This document shows, piece by piece, positions 45,469 through 54,523 of a DNA stretch of 64,000 nt. The translations under genes and the position numbers were made by a program. The stretch lies in assembly GCA_021299375.1 (NCBI GenBank), contig JAJTGR010000022.1:80334-144333 (forward strand), given 5' to 3'. The DNA is from Gemmatimonadota bacterium. Its GTDB lineage: Bacteria > Gemmatimonadota > Gemmatimonadetes > Gemmatimonadales > Gemmatimonadaceae. The notes below the pieces were generated by a model. It made no database searches and was not told where the DNA came from. It saw nothing but the letters and a program-made list of their open reading frames with translations. Position 1 is the stretch's first letter. The number at the start of each line of letters is the position of its first letter.

Positions 45469-46725
45469 GTGAACGGCTTTGTGGAACTCGCTCGCGCGGC
45501 GGCGGGGGCTCGTCAGGAACGTCCCGGAGTCCCGCTGGCGCTGGCTACCCTCGTGCGGGTCGATGGGTCGTCGTATCGCCAGCCGGGGGCGCGCCTGCTG
45601 GTGGACGCCGAGGGGCGCATTCTGGCCGGAGCCATCAGCGGCGGCTGCCTCGAGGGCGATGTCGCGACCCGGGCAGCCGGTGTGTGTGCGACCGGGCGCG
45701 CGATCCGCCTGCGCTACGATCTGCGTGCCGACCTGGAGACGATCTGGGGCTTCGGCGCCGCGTGCGACGGCGTGGCGCACCTGCTGCTCGAGCCGCTCAC
45801 CGACTGGCGGTGGATGGCGCAGGCGGAGGCCATCCGGGGCCGGCGCCACGGTGGAGCCGTCGTCACGATGCTCGACGCGGATGGAGGGGGCGCGACGGCG
45901 GCACTACTCGACGGCCCGGCCCAGTCGGGGCGCTGGCACCTGTGGCACGAGTCGGCGCGAAGCGTCGGGGAGGCCGGATTGCACGCGCTGGCCGCCACCG
46001 CGCAACACACGGCCCAGGCTTCGCTGCATCCGGTACCCGAGCAGGCCATGGCCTTCGTCGAGCCGCTCGTCGCCCCCATCGCACTGCATCTGGTGGGCGC
46101 CGGGCGCGGTGCCGAAGCCTTCGCCCACTTTGCCGCCCTGCTCGGGTGGCACGTCACGGTTCTCGACCACCGGCCGGCACTGCTCTCGGCGCTCTCCTTA
46201 CCTCGCGGCGTGCAGACACGGCCGGTCCGCCACCTCGACGCGGTCCCGGCGAGCCTCGCCGAGTTGCCGCATGACGGTCGCACGGCCGTGGCGCTCCTGT
46301 CGCATGTGTACGACGTCGATCTGGCGTGGCTCATGCGCACCCTCACGCTGCCCCTTGGCTACATCGGGGTGCTGGGCTCGCGGCGCCGCGCTGCGCAACT
46401 GGTGGAGGCCGCCGAGGCTGCGCTGGCCGCGCTCGGCACCCCGCTGACGGCACGACAGCGCCACAAGCTGCATGCCCCGATCGGCCTCGACCTCGGGGGG
46501 GAGTCGCCGGCGTCGATCGCGCTTTCGGCGATCGCGGAAATCGAGGCCGTGATGCACGCCCGTCCGGGCGGTTTTCTTCGCGAGCGCCAGAGTCCGATTC
46601 ACACGCGGACGCCGACCCCGCAGCTCCGCGAGCGGGACGGGGCGCCCACGCCTGGCAACGGCCTGCTGGGCGGCGCCCTCGACGTGCCGCCACGCTGTGA
46701 TGTGACGGACCGGTCGGCCGACTGA
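45469..46725 (+). CDS. XdhC/CoxI family molybdoenzyme maturation protein
   Basis: 418 residues. The N-terminal XdhC domain has VRVDGSSYRQPGARLLVD and GAISGGCLEGDV. The C-terminal Rossmann part has LHLVGAGRGAEAFAH and LGYIGVLGSRRRAA. Family members help load the sulphurated molybdenum cofactor into xanthine-dehydrogenase-type enzymes. GTG at 45469 is chosen, as it precedes NGFVELARAAAG; TTG at 45466 is also possible. The 3' tail after residue 385 is basic and variable. Next gene starts after eight bases. No molybdoenzyme subunit is nearby. Confidence 0.88.
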   Translation: MNGFVELARAAAGARQERPGVPLALATLVRVDGSSYRQPGARLLVDAEGRILAGAISGGCLEGDVATRAAGVCATGRAIRLRYDLRADLETIWGFGAACDGVAHLLLEPLTDWRWMAQAEAIRGRRHGGAVVTMLDADGGGATAALLDGPAQSGRWHLWHESARSVGEAGLHALAATAQHTAQASLHPVPEQAMAFVEPLVAPIALHLVGAGRGAEAFAHFAALLGWHVTVLDHRPALLSALSLPRGVQTRPVRHLDAVPASLAELPHDGRTAVALLSHVYDVDLAWLMRTLTLPLGYIGVLGSRRRAAQLVEAAEAALAALGTPLTARQRHKLHAPIGLDLGGESPASIALSAIAEIEAVMHARPGGFLRERQSPIHTRTPTPQLRERDGAPTPGNGLLGGALDVPPRCDVTDRSAD

Positions 46726-46733
46726 GCCAGCGC

Positions 46734-47390
46734 ATGCCGATCGCTGGCCTCCTGCTCGCCGCCGGCGGCTCGCGACGCCTCGGTACGCCCAAGCAGCTGC
46801 TGCGGGACGCCAGCATGGTGCCGCTGGTGACGCGGGCCGCGAGTCAGCTGGTGGAGGCGGGGTGCGCGCCAGTGGTCGTCGTGCTCGGCGCCGACGCCGA
46901 CACCGTTGGTGCCGCCGTGGCTGCCGTGTCGGTGCACCCCGTCGTCAACCCCGCGTGGGAGCGTGGCATGGGGGAGTCGATCGCCGTCGGTGTCCGGGCA
47001 CTCGAGGCGATGGGGGCGGGCGAGGCCTCGGTCGAGGCGGTGCTGATCATGGCGTGCGACATGCCGGCGGTGACCGCCTCACACCTGACGTCACTGATGA
47101 CGGCCTCGGCAGGCGGACGCCGCGCCGCCTCGACATACGCGGGTGCCGATGGCCGGCTCCTGCACGGTGTACCGGCGGTCCTGCCACGACGCGACTGGGG
47201 GTGGCTGCGGACGCTCACCGGTGACCGGGGCGCCCGCGACCTGCTGCGCCGTGAGGACACGCACGTCGTCTTTCTCGAGGGCGGCGCACTCGATGTCGAT
47301 ACCACCACGGACCTTGCCCGCTGGCGAGCCACCGCCAGCGACTGGCCGCCTTCCCCGCACCTTCCCCCTTCCGACACACACGAGTCCTGA
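46734..47390 (+). CDS. MocA/MobA-like molybdenum cofactor nucleotidyltransferase
   Basis: 218 residues. The nucleotide-binding start LLLAAGGSRRLGTPKQLL and the MACDMPAV metal-binding motif identify the NTP-transferase fold, closest to MocA (molybdenum cofactor cytidylyltransferase). It would convert molybdopterin to the MCD form used by xanthine-dehydrogenase-type enzymes, which matches the XdhC partner upstream. Cofactor type (CTP or GTP) cannot be read. A DinB gene starts two bases later. Confidence 0.88.
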   Translation: MPIAGLLLAAGGSRRLGTPKQLLRDASMVPLVTRAASQLVEAGCAPVVVVLGADADTVGAAVAAVSVHPVVNPAWERGMGESIAVGVRALEAMGAGEASVEAVLIMACDMPAVTASHLTSLMTASAGGRRAASTYAGADGRLLHGVPAVLPRRDWGWLRTLTGDRGARDLLRREDTHVVFLEGGALDVDTTTDLARWRATASDWPPSPHLPPSDTHES

Positions 47391-47392
47391 AC

Positions 47393-47890
47393 ATGTCCAC
47401 GATGGCCACGACCGTGCTCGCCGATCTCGATCATGAGATGGCCAGCACACGTTTGATGCTCCAGCGCATTCCTGCCGCACACCTCGACTTCACGCCGCAC
47501 GCGAAGAGCTGGACGCTACGCAAGCTCGCGACCCACCTGCTCGACTTCCCGCTCTGGGGGCTGGTGACACTGCAGACCACGACCCTCGACTTTGCGGCCC
47601 CCCAGCCTCCCAAGCCGTCGCTGGAGACGGTCGAGGCGTTCATCACCCTGTGGGACGAGCGCGTGGCCCGCTTCAAGGCGGCGCTCGATGCCGCCAGCGA
47701 CGCCGACCTCACGGTGAACTGGACGGCCACAGTCGGTGAGCAGGTCGTGATGCGCATGCCCCGCCTCGCGATGCTCCGCGGTATGGTGCTCAACCACATG
47801 ATCCACCATCGAGCGCAGTTGTCGATCTACTATCGCCTGCTGGACGTGCCGTTGCCGGGGCTGTACGGACCCTCGGCGGACGAACGCTGA
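47393..47890 (+). CDS. DinB family metal-binding protein
   Basis: 165 residues forming one four-helix bundle. The metal triad is His48 (ATHLLDF) together with His135 and His139 (NHMIHHRAQL), as in DinB/YfiT-like proteins. These are thiol-transferase-like or unknown enzymes; the name does not imply DNA polymerase. The sequence near HHRAQLSIYYRLL is the usual signature. It follows mocA by two bases. A hairpin follows. Confidence 0.9.
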   Translation: MSTMATTVLADLDHEMASTRLMLQRIPAAHLDFTPHAKSWTLRKLATHLLDFPLWGLVTLQTTTLDFAAPQPPKPSLETVEAFITLWDERVARFKAALDAASDADLTVNWTATVGEQVVMRMPRLAMLRGMVLNHMIHHRAQLSIYYRLLDVPLPGLYGPSADER

Positions 47891-47924
47891 CCGCGTATTG
47901 CTGACGACAGGCAGCAATACGCGG
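47891..47924. terminator. bidirectional hairpin between the DinB and Spy-like genes
   Basis: A perfect 13-bp repeat (CCGCGTATTGCTG and its complement, eight-base loop) starts directly after the DinB stop and precedes the end of the convergent gene. Confidence 0.75.
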
Positions 47925-47965
47925 CACGCGAACGACGTCAGAACTCGGCCATCCGACGCCCGACC

Positions 47966-48634
47966 TCAGCCTTCGCTTTCCACGCCCCGTCGCCCGCCCC
48001 GACCGCCAGGCCCCTGCGGCCCCAACGGCCCCCGCGGCGGGAGTCCGCCCCCCGGGCGTACCCCCCGCGCGGCGTCCGGACCACGCCGGCCCCGCGCGCC
48101 CCGTGCACCGCGCCCGCCGCGGTCCCGGGCGCCCTCGCGGAGGTTGTCGAGCGTCCGCTTCTGCTCCGCGGTCAGCACGGCCCGCGCCTCCTGCCGCTGC
48201 TTGAAGCCCGCGATCATCCGGTCGTTGCGCAACCGGCTCATCTTGTCCAGTGCGGTACGGGCCGCGACGAGATTGCCGTCCCCCTGCAGCGCGTCCATCA
48301 GGTCGGCGCGAGTGCGGAGCATTTCTGACGCGTTGCCTTTCGGCGCCCCGGCCGCCGCCAGCACTTCAAGGCGCTTCACCTGATCGTCGGTGAGGGCCAG
48401 CGGCCCCCGCAGCCGGAGCAGCATGGCCGCCGCATTGCCGCGCGGACCGCCGGCGCCTCGCTTCGCCGCGGGGCCGCCAAGGGCGCCACCGCGAGGCATG
48501 GCGCCGGCCTGCGGCGCCGGGGCGCCCGCACGGGGCTCACCCGGACGCACCGGACGCTGTGCCTGCACGCTGGAGACAACCGTGAAGCCGACAACGGCCA
48601 CGGCAAGCAGGTACTGGGACCGCGTGTACCACAT
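47966..48634 (-). CDS. exported Spy/CpxP-like protein with Gly/Arg-rich ends
   Basis: 222 residues with a signal peptide ending VVSSVQAQ. The core (about 65-165) has two LTxxQ motifs (LTDDQVKRLEVL and LTAEQKRTLDNL) on a helical frame, as in Spy/CpxP periplasmic chaperones. A Pro/Gly/Arg-rich N-terminal stretch and a long Gly/Arg-rich tail flank it. Function as a metal or envelope-stress chaperone is likely by family. ATG at 48632-48634 has an AGGGA ribosome site. The 305 bases upstream, shared with the divergent VWA operon, hold no gene. Confidence 0.8.
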   Translation of the reverse strand: MWYTRSQYLLAVAVVGFTVVSSVQAQRPVRPGEPRAGAPAPQAGAMPRGGALGGPAAKRGAGGPRGNAAAMLLRLRGPLALTDDQVKRLEVLAAAGAPKGNASEMLRTRADLMDALQGDGNLVAARTALDKMSRLRNDRMIAGFKQRQEARAVLTAEQKRTLDNLREGARDRGGRGARGARGRRGPDAARGVRPGGGLPPRGPLGPQGPGGRGGRRGVESEG

Positions 48635-48939
48635 AAAGACCTTCCCTGTTGATGGTGACGGTCGCCACGTCGGCGCCCGCTTCATCTGCTTGGACGCGGG
48701 GATCGTGCCACCGTTAAGTACGTCGCCGGCCATGCGGGCGTCCGGAATCCTCGGCACGGGGCTGCGGCCCACACCGGAATGGCGTCGGCCTGCAACACCC
48801 GCCCCAACGCCGGTGTCTCATCTCGCGTCTACAGTGGACGCCCATGGTTTCGCGGTGCACTGTCAGGGTCCCGGCCTGACACCGCCGGCGCCGTGGTCAG
48901 CAGTCGTTCGCCCTCTCGCCTTCCTTCGCCGACGCCTAC

Positions 48940-51231
48940 GTGGGTTCCTGGTTCGAGACCATCGGCTCCTGGCTCTTCAAGTTTCCGCCGCGTGCGTTTG
49001 CGCGCGGCGATCTTGTCGTCGCCCCGGTGATCCCCACCCCCGTCTTGTTGGCGACCGCCGTGGCTTTGGCGCTGCTGGTGCTCGTCACGCATGCCCGCCT
49101 CCGCACCCTGCGCCGCGGTGACCGCGTCGTGCTTGGCGGCCTGCGCACCCTCGCGCTCCTGCTCGTGATCGGGTGCCTGTTTCGTCCCGGTCTCGTCATC
49201 GCGTCCGCCGTGCCGCAACGGAACGTCCTTGCCGTGCTGTTCGACGATTCACGCAGCATGCGCATCCGCGATGCGCAGGATGGGTCGCGCCTTGGCGCCG
49301 TGCAGCGGGCCTTCGCCGACACCAGCGCCCTGCTGCGCACGCTCGGCGAGCGCTTTGCCGTCCGCCGCTTCCGATTCGCCGCCAGTGCGGCGCCGGTGCG
49401 CAACGCGGGCGACTTGCAGGGCCGCGGCACCCGCTCTGACCTCGCGCAGGCGTTGGCCGACGTCCGCGAGGACCTGAGTGGCATGCCGCTCGCCGGCGTG
49501 GTGCTCGTGTCTGATGGCGCCGACAACGGCGACGGGTCCCTCGACGACGCCTTGCTGGCCCTCCGCGCCCGCCGCGTCCCCGTCTACACGGTTGGTGTGG
49601 GGCGCGAACGGTTCGATCGCGACGTGGCGGTGGAACGCGTGCAGGCACCGCGCCGGCTGCTCGCCGGGGCCAGCAGTCTCGTCGAGGCCGACATCAGGCT
49701 GCGCGGCGTCGGCAAGGACGGCGTGACGCTCACCGTCGAAGCCGACGGGCGCGTCGTGGCCACGGAAACGGTGCGCCCGCCCGCGCGCGGTGATCTCGTG
49801 ACGGCCCGCCTGCGGGTGCCGCCACTGGCCACCGGTGTGCATCGCCTGGCGGTGCGCGCGCGTCCGCTCGACGCCGAGATCGTGACCGAGAACAACGAAT
49901 GGCAGACGAGTCTCGAGGTGCGCGCCGGCCCCGACCGCGTCCTTTATCTCGAGGGTGAACCGCGGCCGGAGTTCGCCTTCCTCCGACGTGCCGTCGCCGA
50001 CGACAGTGCCCTGCAGGTCGTGGGCCTGATGCGCAGCGCGGAGCGCAAGTTCCTGCGCCTCGGTGTGCGGGACAGCCTCGAACTGATCAGCGGCTTCCCG
50101 AGCACGCGCGAGGAGCTCTTCGGCTACCGCGCGCTCATCCTCGGCAGCGTGGAGGCGGGTTTCTTCACCACCGAGCAGCTGCGTATGCTCGCCGACTTCG
50201 TGAGTGTGCGCGGAGGCGGCCTGCTGGTGCTTGGCGGACGCGCGTCGCTCGCCGAAGGCGGCTTCGCCGGTACCCCGGTGGCCGACGTCCTGCCCCTCAC
50301 CATCGCCCGCGGCGAGATCAACGTCGACGGGCCCGCGATGCCGGTGCAGGTGCGCCCCACGCGCCTCGGTGAGGTGCATCCGGCGCTGCAGTTGCGCGAG
50401 TCGCTGGCGGCCTCACGCCAGCGCTGGGATTCGCTGCCGACGCTCACGATCGTCAACCGGCTCGGTACCCTGCGCGCCGGAGCGACGCTGCTGCTGTCCG
50501 GGCGCACGGACGATGGCCGCAGCGACGTGCCCATCCTCAGCTGGCAGCGCTACGGCCGCGGCCAGAGCGCCATCTTCGGCGTCCAGGATTCGTGGCTCTG
50601 GCGCATGGACACCGCCATTCCCGTCGAGGATCGCACGCACCAGACATTCTGGCGACAAATGGTACGGTGGCTTGTCGACGAGGCGCCCGCGCCGTTCGAG
50701 ATTGCCGCCACCCCGGCCCGCGTGGCGCCCGGCGAGCCGGTGGTGCTGCGTGCCCAGGTGAGCACCCCGCAGTTCGCTGACGTGAACGATGCGCGCGTCA
50801 CCGTGACGGTGACCATGCCGGATGGCGCCACCGAGGTCGTGCCGCTGGAGTGGGCCCTGCGGGACGACGGCAGTTACACCGCGCGCTTCACGCCTCGGGA
50901 TACGGGGCGCCACACGATCCTCGCGGAGTCGATGCGTGGCCGGGATTCGGTGCAGCGGGCGACCACGACGCTGCTCGTGGATGAGCGCGGCGCCGACGTG
51001 GCGCAGGCGGAGCTGCGTGCGCCGCTGCTGCGCCGCATCGCCAGCGAAACCGGTGGCCGCTACTACCCGCTGGTGAACGCCACGCAACTTGCCAATGACG
51101 CCCTCTACACCAGTGCCGGCGTGACCGTGCGCGAGGCCAACGACCTGTGGGACATGCCGGCCGTCTTCCTCCTGCTGGTACTCCTGCTCGGCGCCGAGTG
51201 GGGCTATCGACGGCTCCGGGGGCTGGCATGA
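48940..51231 (+). CDS. VWA domain protein with glutamine-amidotransferase-like region
   Basis: 763 residues from a GTG. Two membrane helices (about 30-50 and 64-85) precede a VWA domain (about 93-215) with MIDAS residues in FDDSRSM. A middle beta region, a GATase-I-like fold near 355-450 (GYRALILGSVEAG, VRGGGLLVLGG) and a last membrane helix near the C-terminus follow. The layout is seen in the MoxR/VWA envelope systems (Bat-like). It is the first gene of an eight-gene operon and overlaps the next by four bases. The role in the complex is unknown; an assembly or scaffold role is inferred. Confidence 0.85.
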   Translation: MGSWFETIGSWLFKFPPRAFARGDLVVAPVIPTPVLLATAVALALLVLVTHARLRTLRRGDRVVLGGLRTLALLLVIGCLFRPGLVIASAVPQRNVLAVLFDDSRSMRIRDAQDGSRLGAVQRAFADTSALLRTLGERFAVRRFRFAASAAPVRNAGDLQGRGTRSDLAQALADVREDLSGMPLAGVVLVSDGADNGDGSLDDALLALRARRVPVYTVGVGRERFDRDVAVERVQAPRRLLAGASSLVEADIRLRGVGKDGVTLTVEADGRVVATETVRPPARGDLVTARLRVPPLATGVHRLAVRARPLDAEIVTENNEWQTSLEVRAGPDRVLYLEGEPRPEFAFLRRAVADDSALQVVGLMRSAERKFLRLGVRDSLELISGFPSTREELFGYRALILGSVEAGFFTTEQLRMLADFVSVRGGGLLVLGGRASLAEGGFAGTPVADVLPLTIARGEINVDGPAMPVQVRPTRLGEVHPALQLRESLAASRQRWDSLPTLTIVNRLGTLRAGATLLLSGRTDDGRSDVPILSWQRYGRGQSAIFGVQDSWLWRMDTAIPVEDRTHQTFWRQMVRWLVDEAPAPFEIAATPARVAPGEPVVLRAQVSTPQFADVNDARVTVTVTMPDGATEVVPLEWALRDDGSYTARFTPRDTGRHTILAESMRGRDSVQRATTTLLVDERGADVAQAELRAPLLRRIASETGGRYYPLVNATQLANDALYTSAGVTVREANDLWDMPAVFLLLVLLLGAEWGYRRLRGLA

Positions 51232-52196
51232 AGCGGTTGGGGGCGTCTGGCTTGCCGCGGCGTGTGGGGCGGCTGATGGCGTGCCTCGCGGCGGGTCTGG
51301 CGGCGAGCGTGCCGATCGCGAGCGCCGGCGCACAGCGCATGCACGTACTCGTCGTCGCGGGGCTGTCCGGCGACCCCGCGTTCAGGCAGCGCTTTGCCGA
51401 TGCCGTCACGGCCACGCGCACCGCGGCCGTTCAGCGCTGGGGGGTGAGCGACTCGAGTCTTCTGGTGCTCACCGAAGACTCCCTCGCCGCCGGGCGGCCC
51501 GTACGACGATCCACCCGAGAGAACATCGGGGCAGCGTTCCTGGTGCTGTCCACGCGCGTACAACCAGGGGATGTGCTGCTGGTGCTGCTTATCGGCCATG
51601 GCAGTGGCGAGGGGCCGCAGTCGAAGGTCAATCTGCCGGGGCCGGATGCCACCGCCACGGAGTATGCCGCGTGGCTCAGGCCTTTCGCCGCGCAACAGGT
51701 GGTGTTCGTGAACGCCGCGACCGGCAGCGGGGACTTCGTACCGGTGCTGGCGGGTCCCGGCCGGGTGGTCATCACCGCCACCCGATCGGCGCTGGAGAAG
51801 AACGACGCGGAGTTCCTGCAGCACTTCACCAGGGCGCTCGGCGGTGACGACGCCGATGCCGACAAGGACGGCCGCCTCTCCGTGCACGAGGCCTTCCGTT
51901 TCGCCCGCACCGAAGTCGCCAAGTCCTACGAGCGCACGAACCGCATGTTGACGGAGCATGCCGTGGTGAGCGACTCGCTGGCGGCGGCCCGCATCACGTT
52001 CGGTCGGCGCGCTGCTGCCGATCCGCGCATCGCCGCGCTCATTGCCGAGCGGCAGGCGCTGGAGTCGCAGGTCGCGGCGCTGCGCGCAAAGAAGGCATCC
52101 ATGGATACCACGGCGTACGAAGCGGAGCTTGAGCGGCTGCTGCTGGCCATCGCCGAGAAGTCGCAGGCCATCAGGGCCGCGGGGGGCGACCTGTGA
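51228..52196 (+). CDS. caspase-fold protein lacking the cysteine, with EF-hand
   Basis: 322 residues with a signal peptide (about 1-36). The region 40-210 has the caspase/C13-like order: LLVLLIGHGSGEG holds the catalytic-type histidine. The strand that normally ends in Asp-x-Cys reads VFVNAATGSGDF, with no cysteine, so it looks inactive. An ITATRS segment after it matches the family. A canonical EF-hand loop, DADKDGRLSVHE, then follows, and a coiled-coil tail ends the protein. Starts with ATGA overlap to the VWA gene; the next gene overlaps by GTGA. The predicted calcium site could be a regulatory switch, which is inference. Confidence 0.75.
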   Translation: MKRLGASGLPRRVGRLMACLAAGLAASVPIASAGAQRMHVLVVAGLSGDPAFRQRFADAVTATRTAAVQRWGVSDSSLLVLTEDSLAAGRPVRRSTRENIGAAFLVLSTRVQPGDVLLVLLIGHGSGEGPQSKVNLPGPDATATEYAAWLRPFAAQQVVFVNAATGSGDFVPVLAGPGRVVITATRSALEKNDAEFLQHFTRALGGDDADADKDGRLSVHEAFRFARTEVAKSYERTNRMLTEHAVVSDSLAAARITFGRRAAADPRIAALIAERQALESQVAALRAKKASMDTTAYEAELERLLLAIAEKSQAIRAAGGDL

Positions 52197-54523
52197 GCGG
52201 CATGGTGCGCTGGCTCCTGCGCGCGGGGACCCTCGCCTTCATCGGCGGGCCGCTGCCGGCGTGCGCTCAGGAACGCGCGGCGGTGGCCCCCGATCGATTT
52301 GCGGCCGAGATCGCGGCTGCCGAGGCGTCCGCCCGGCGTGGTGCGCGCGCGGATGCCGTGGCGCGCGCCCGCCGCATCGTGGCCGCCTACGAGCGCGATG
52401 GCGGCCGCAGCAGCGCCGAGCACACGTCGGCAGGGCGGGCGTACGTGCTCCTGGGCAGCGGGAATGCGGGCGCCGTCCGGGCGGCGCTCGGCGCCTTCGA
52501 CCGCGCCACCGCGCTGGATTCCACGAATCTCGAGGCGCAGCGACGCACCGGGGCCTTGTTCCTCGACAAGTACAACGCGCCGGAGGCGCGCGCGTCGTAC
52601 GCCGCCGTGCTGGCGCGGGCCCCCAACGACGCCGAGGCCCTGCTTGGCCTCGCGCGGGTGGAGGAGTTCGAGGGCAAGGGCACCGCACTCGCCACGGCGC
52701 GGAAGAGCGTGGCAGCCAATGCACGCCACGCCGACGCGCTGGCGTACGTGGCGCGCCTGCAGCTCGATGCCGAGGCCTTCGATTCGGCGCGCGTCACGGC
52801 GCTGGCCGCCGTGACCGCCGACAGCACCGCACTCGATGGGTGGGCCGTACTCGGGTCGCTGGCGTGGCTCACTGGGGACTCGGCCACGTACCAGCGCGCC
52901 TTGCGCGCGGCGACGGCGCTGCAGCCGGCGCCGGTCGATTTCTTCGTGCGCCTGGCGGAGAGTGCCGTGCGGCAACGCCGCTACGAGGAAGCCGTGCGCC
53001 TCGCCGAGCGGGCCGTGCGCTTCGACAGCCTGTCGGTCCCCGCACTCGGCGTGCTCGGCACGAACCAGCTGCGTCTCGGTGCCATGGACGACGGTCGACG
53101 CACGCTGGAGCGCGCCTTCGCGCTCGATCCATTCAACGTATGGCACAAGAACACGCTCGATCTGCTCGACAAGCTGCGGGGGTTCCAGACCATCGACCAG
53201 GGGCGTTTCCGGGTGGTGGCGCCGGCCGAGGAGGCGGAGTTGCTCGCGCTGTATATCGTGCCGCTGTTGGAGCGCGCGTACGATTCGCTGGCCGTGCGCT
53301 ACGGCTATCGCCCACCGACCCCCGTGCGCCTCGAGTTCTATCGCCAGCACGCGGACTTCTCGGTGCGTACGGTAGGGCTGAACGGCCTCGGCGCACTCGG
53401 CGTGAGCTTCGGCAGCCTGCTGGCCATGGACACGCCGAGCGCGCGTGATCGCGGCACGTTCAACTGGGGCAGCACGGCGTGGCACGAGCTCACGCATGCG
53501 TTCACACTTGGCGCATCGGCGCACCGCGTGCCGCGCTGGCTGTCAGAGGGGCTATCGGTGCTCGAGGAGCGGCGCGCCGGCACGGGCTGGGGCGCGCGCA
53601 CCACGCTGCCCTGGATGCTGGCCTACCAGCGCGGGCAGCTGCGTCCACTCAGTGCGCTCACCGATGGATTCATGCGGCCGCGATACCCCGAGGAAACGTC
53701 GTTCAGCTATTACCAGGCCTCGCTGTTCTGTGAGTGGGTAGAGACCACCAAGGGCGCACGTGCGCTGCCGGCGCTGCTCACCGCCTATCGGGATGGGCTC
53801 GACACCCCCAGCGCGTTCCAGAAGGTGCTGGGATTGACCATGCCGCAGGCGGACGCCCAGTTCGACGCCTGGCTGAAGGGGCGCTTTGCCACCGAACTGG
53901 CGGCCGTTGGTGGTGCGGGCGCGCGCGACAGCAGCGGCGGCACCTTCGTGCACACCATGCGGCAGGCGGTTACGCTCCTGGAGGCACGACAGGATTCGGC
54001 GCGGGTGCTGCTGGAGCGTGCGCGGACCCTGTTCCCGTCGTACTCCGGCGAGGATGGGCCGGCGTGGTATCTGTCGCAGGTGGCGCTCGGCGTGCGGGAC
54101 ACGGCGCTCGCCATCGCCATGCTCGAACAGGTGACCGGGCGTTCGGAAACCGCCTGGCAGGCCAACCAGCTTGAGGCGCGGCTGCGCCGGGAGCGCGGTG
54201 ACCTCGCCGGCGCGGCGGCGGCGCTGGAGCGGATGCTGTGGATCTGGCCGTATGAGGCCGGCGATCACGAGGCGCTGGCGCTCATGGCCGCGGCGCGAGG
54301 CGACCATGCGCTGGCGGTGCGGGAGCGCCGGGCCGTGATCGCGACGCGCCCCACGGATCTGCTGACCGCGCGCTATGAGCTGGCGCGGGCGTTGGCGGAC
54401 GCCGGTGAGGTCGCGGCGGCCCGGCGGGAGTTGCTGCAGGTGCTGGAAGAGGCGCCCTCATTCGAGAAGGCGCAGACGCTATTGCTCGAGTTGCGCCGCC
54501 GCGGCGGCGCGGGAGGACGATGA
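52193..54523 (+). CDS. TPR protein with gluzincin metallopeptidase (peptidase MA-like) domain
   Basis: 776 residues from a GTG overlapping the previous stop; an ATG nine bases on is possible. A leader ends near PLPACAQ. TPR-type helices fill about 45-320. The metallopeptidase has His431, Glu432 and His435 (WHELTHAF) with a third ligand at Glu452 (SEGLSVLEE), as in peptidase MA/M48-like gluzincins. More TPR-like helices cover 590-776. It should be a zinc peptidase in the periplasm or at the membrane, with TPRs to hold partners. It sits in the MoxR/VWA operon beside the caspase-fold protein. Confidence 0.85.
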   Translation: MSGMVRWLLRAGTLAFIGGPLPACAQERAAVAPDRFAAEIAAAEASARRGARADAVARARRIVAAYERDGGRSSAEHTSAGRAYVLLGSGNAGAVRAALGAFDRATALDSTNLEAQRRTGALFLDKYNAPEARASYAAVLARAPNDAEALLGLARVEEFEGKGTALATARKSVAANARHADALAYVARLQLDAEAFDSARVTALAAVTADSTALDGWAVLGSLAWLTGDSATYQRALRAATALQPAPVDFFVRLAESAVRQRRYEEAVRLAERAVRFDSLSVPALGVLGTNQLRLGAMDDGRRTLERAFALDPFNVWHKNTLDLLDKLRGFQTIDQGRFRVVAPAEEAELLALYIVPLLERAYDSLAVRYGYRPPTPVRLEFYRQHADFSVRTVGLNGLGALGVSFGSLLAMDTPSARDRGTFNWGSTAWHELTHAFTLGASAHRVPRWLSEGLSVLEERRAGTGWGARTTLPWMLAYQRGQLRPLSALTDGFMRPRYPEETSFSYYQASLFCEWVETTKGARALPALLTAYRDGLDTPSAFQKVLGLTMPQADAQFDAWLKGRFATELAAVGGAGARDSSGGTFVHTMRQAVTLLEARQDSARVLLERARTLFPSYSGEDGPAWYLSQVALGVRDTALAIAMLEQVTGRSETAWQANQLEARLRRERGDLAGAAAALERMLWIWPYEAGDHEALALMAAARGDHALAVRERRAVIATRPTDLLTARYELARALADAGEVAAARRELLQVLEEAPSFEKAQTLLLELRRRGGAGGR

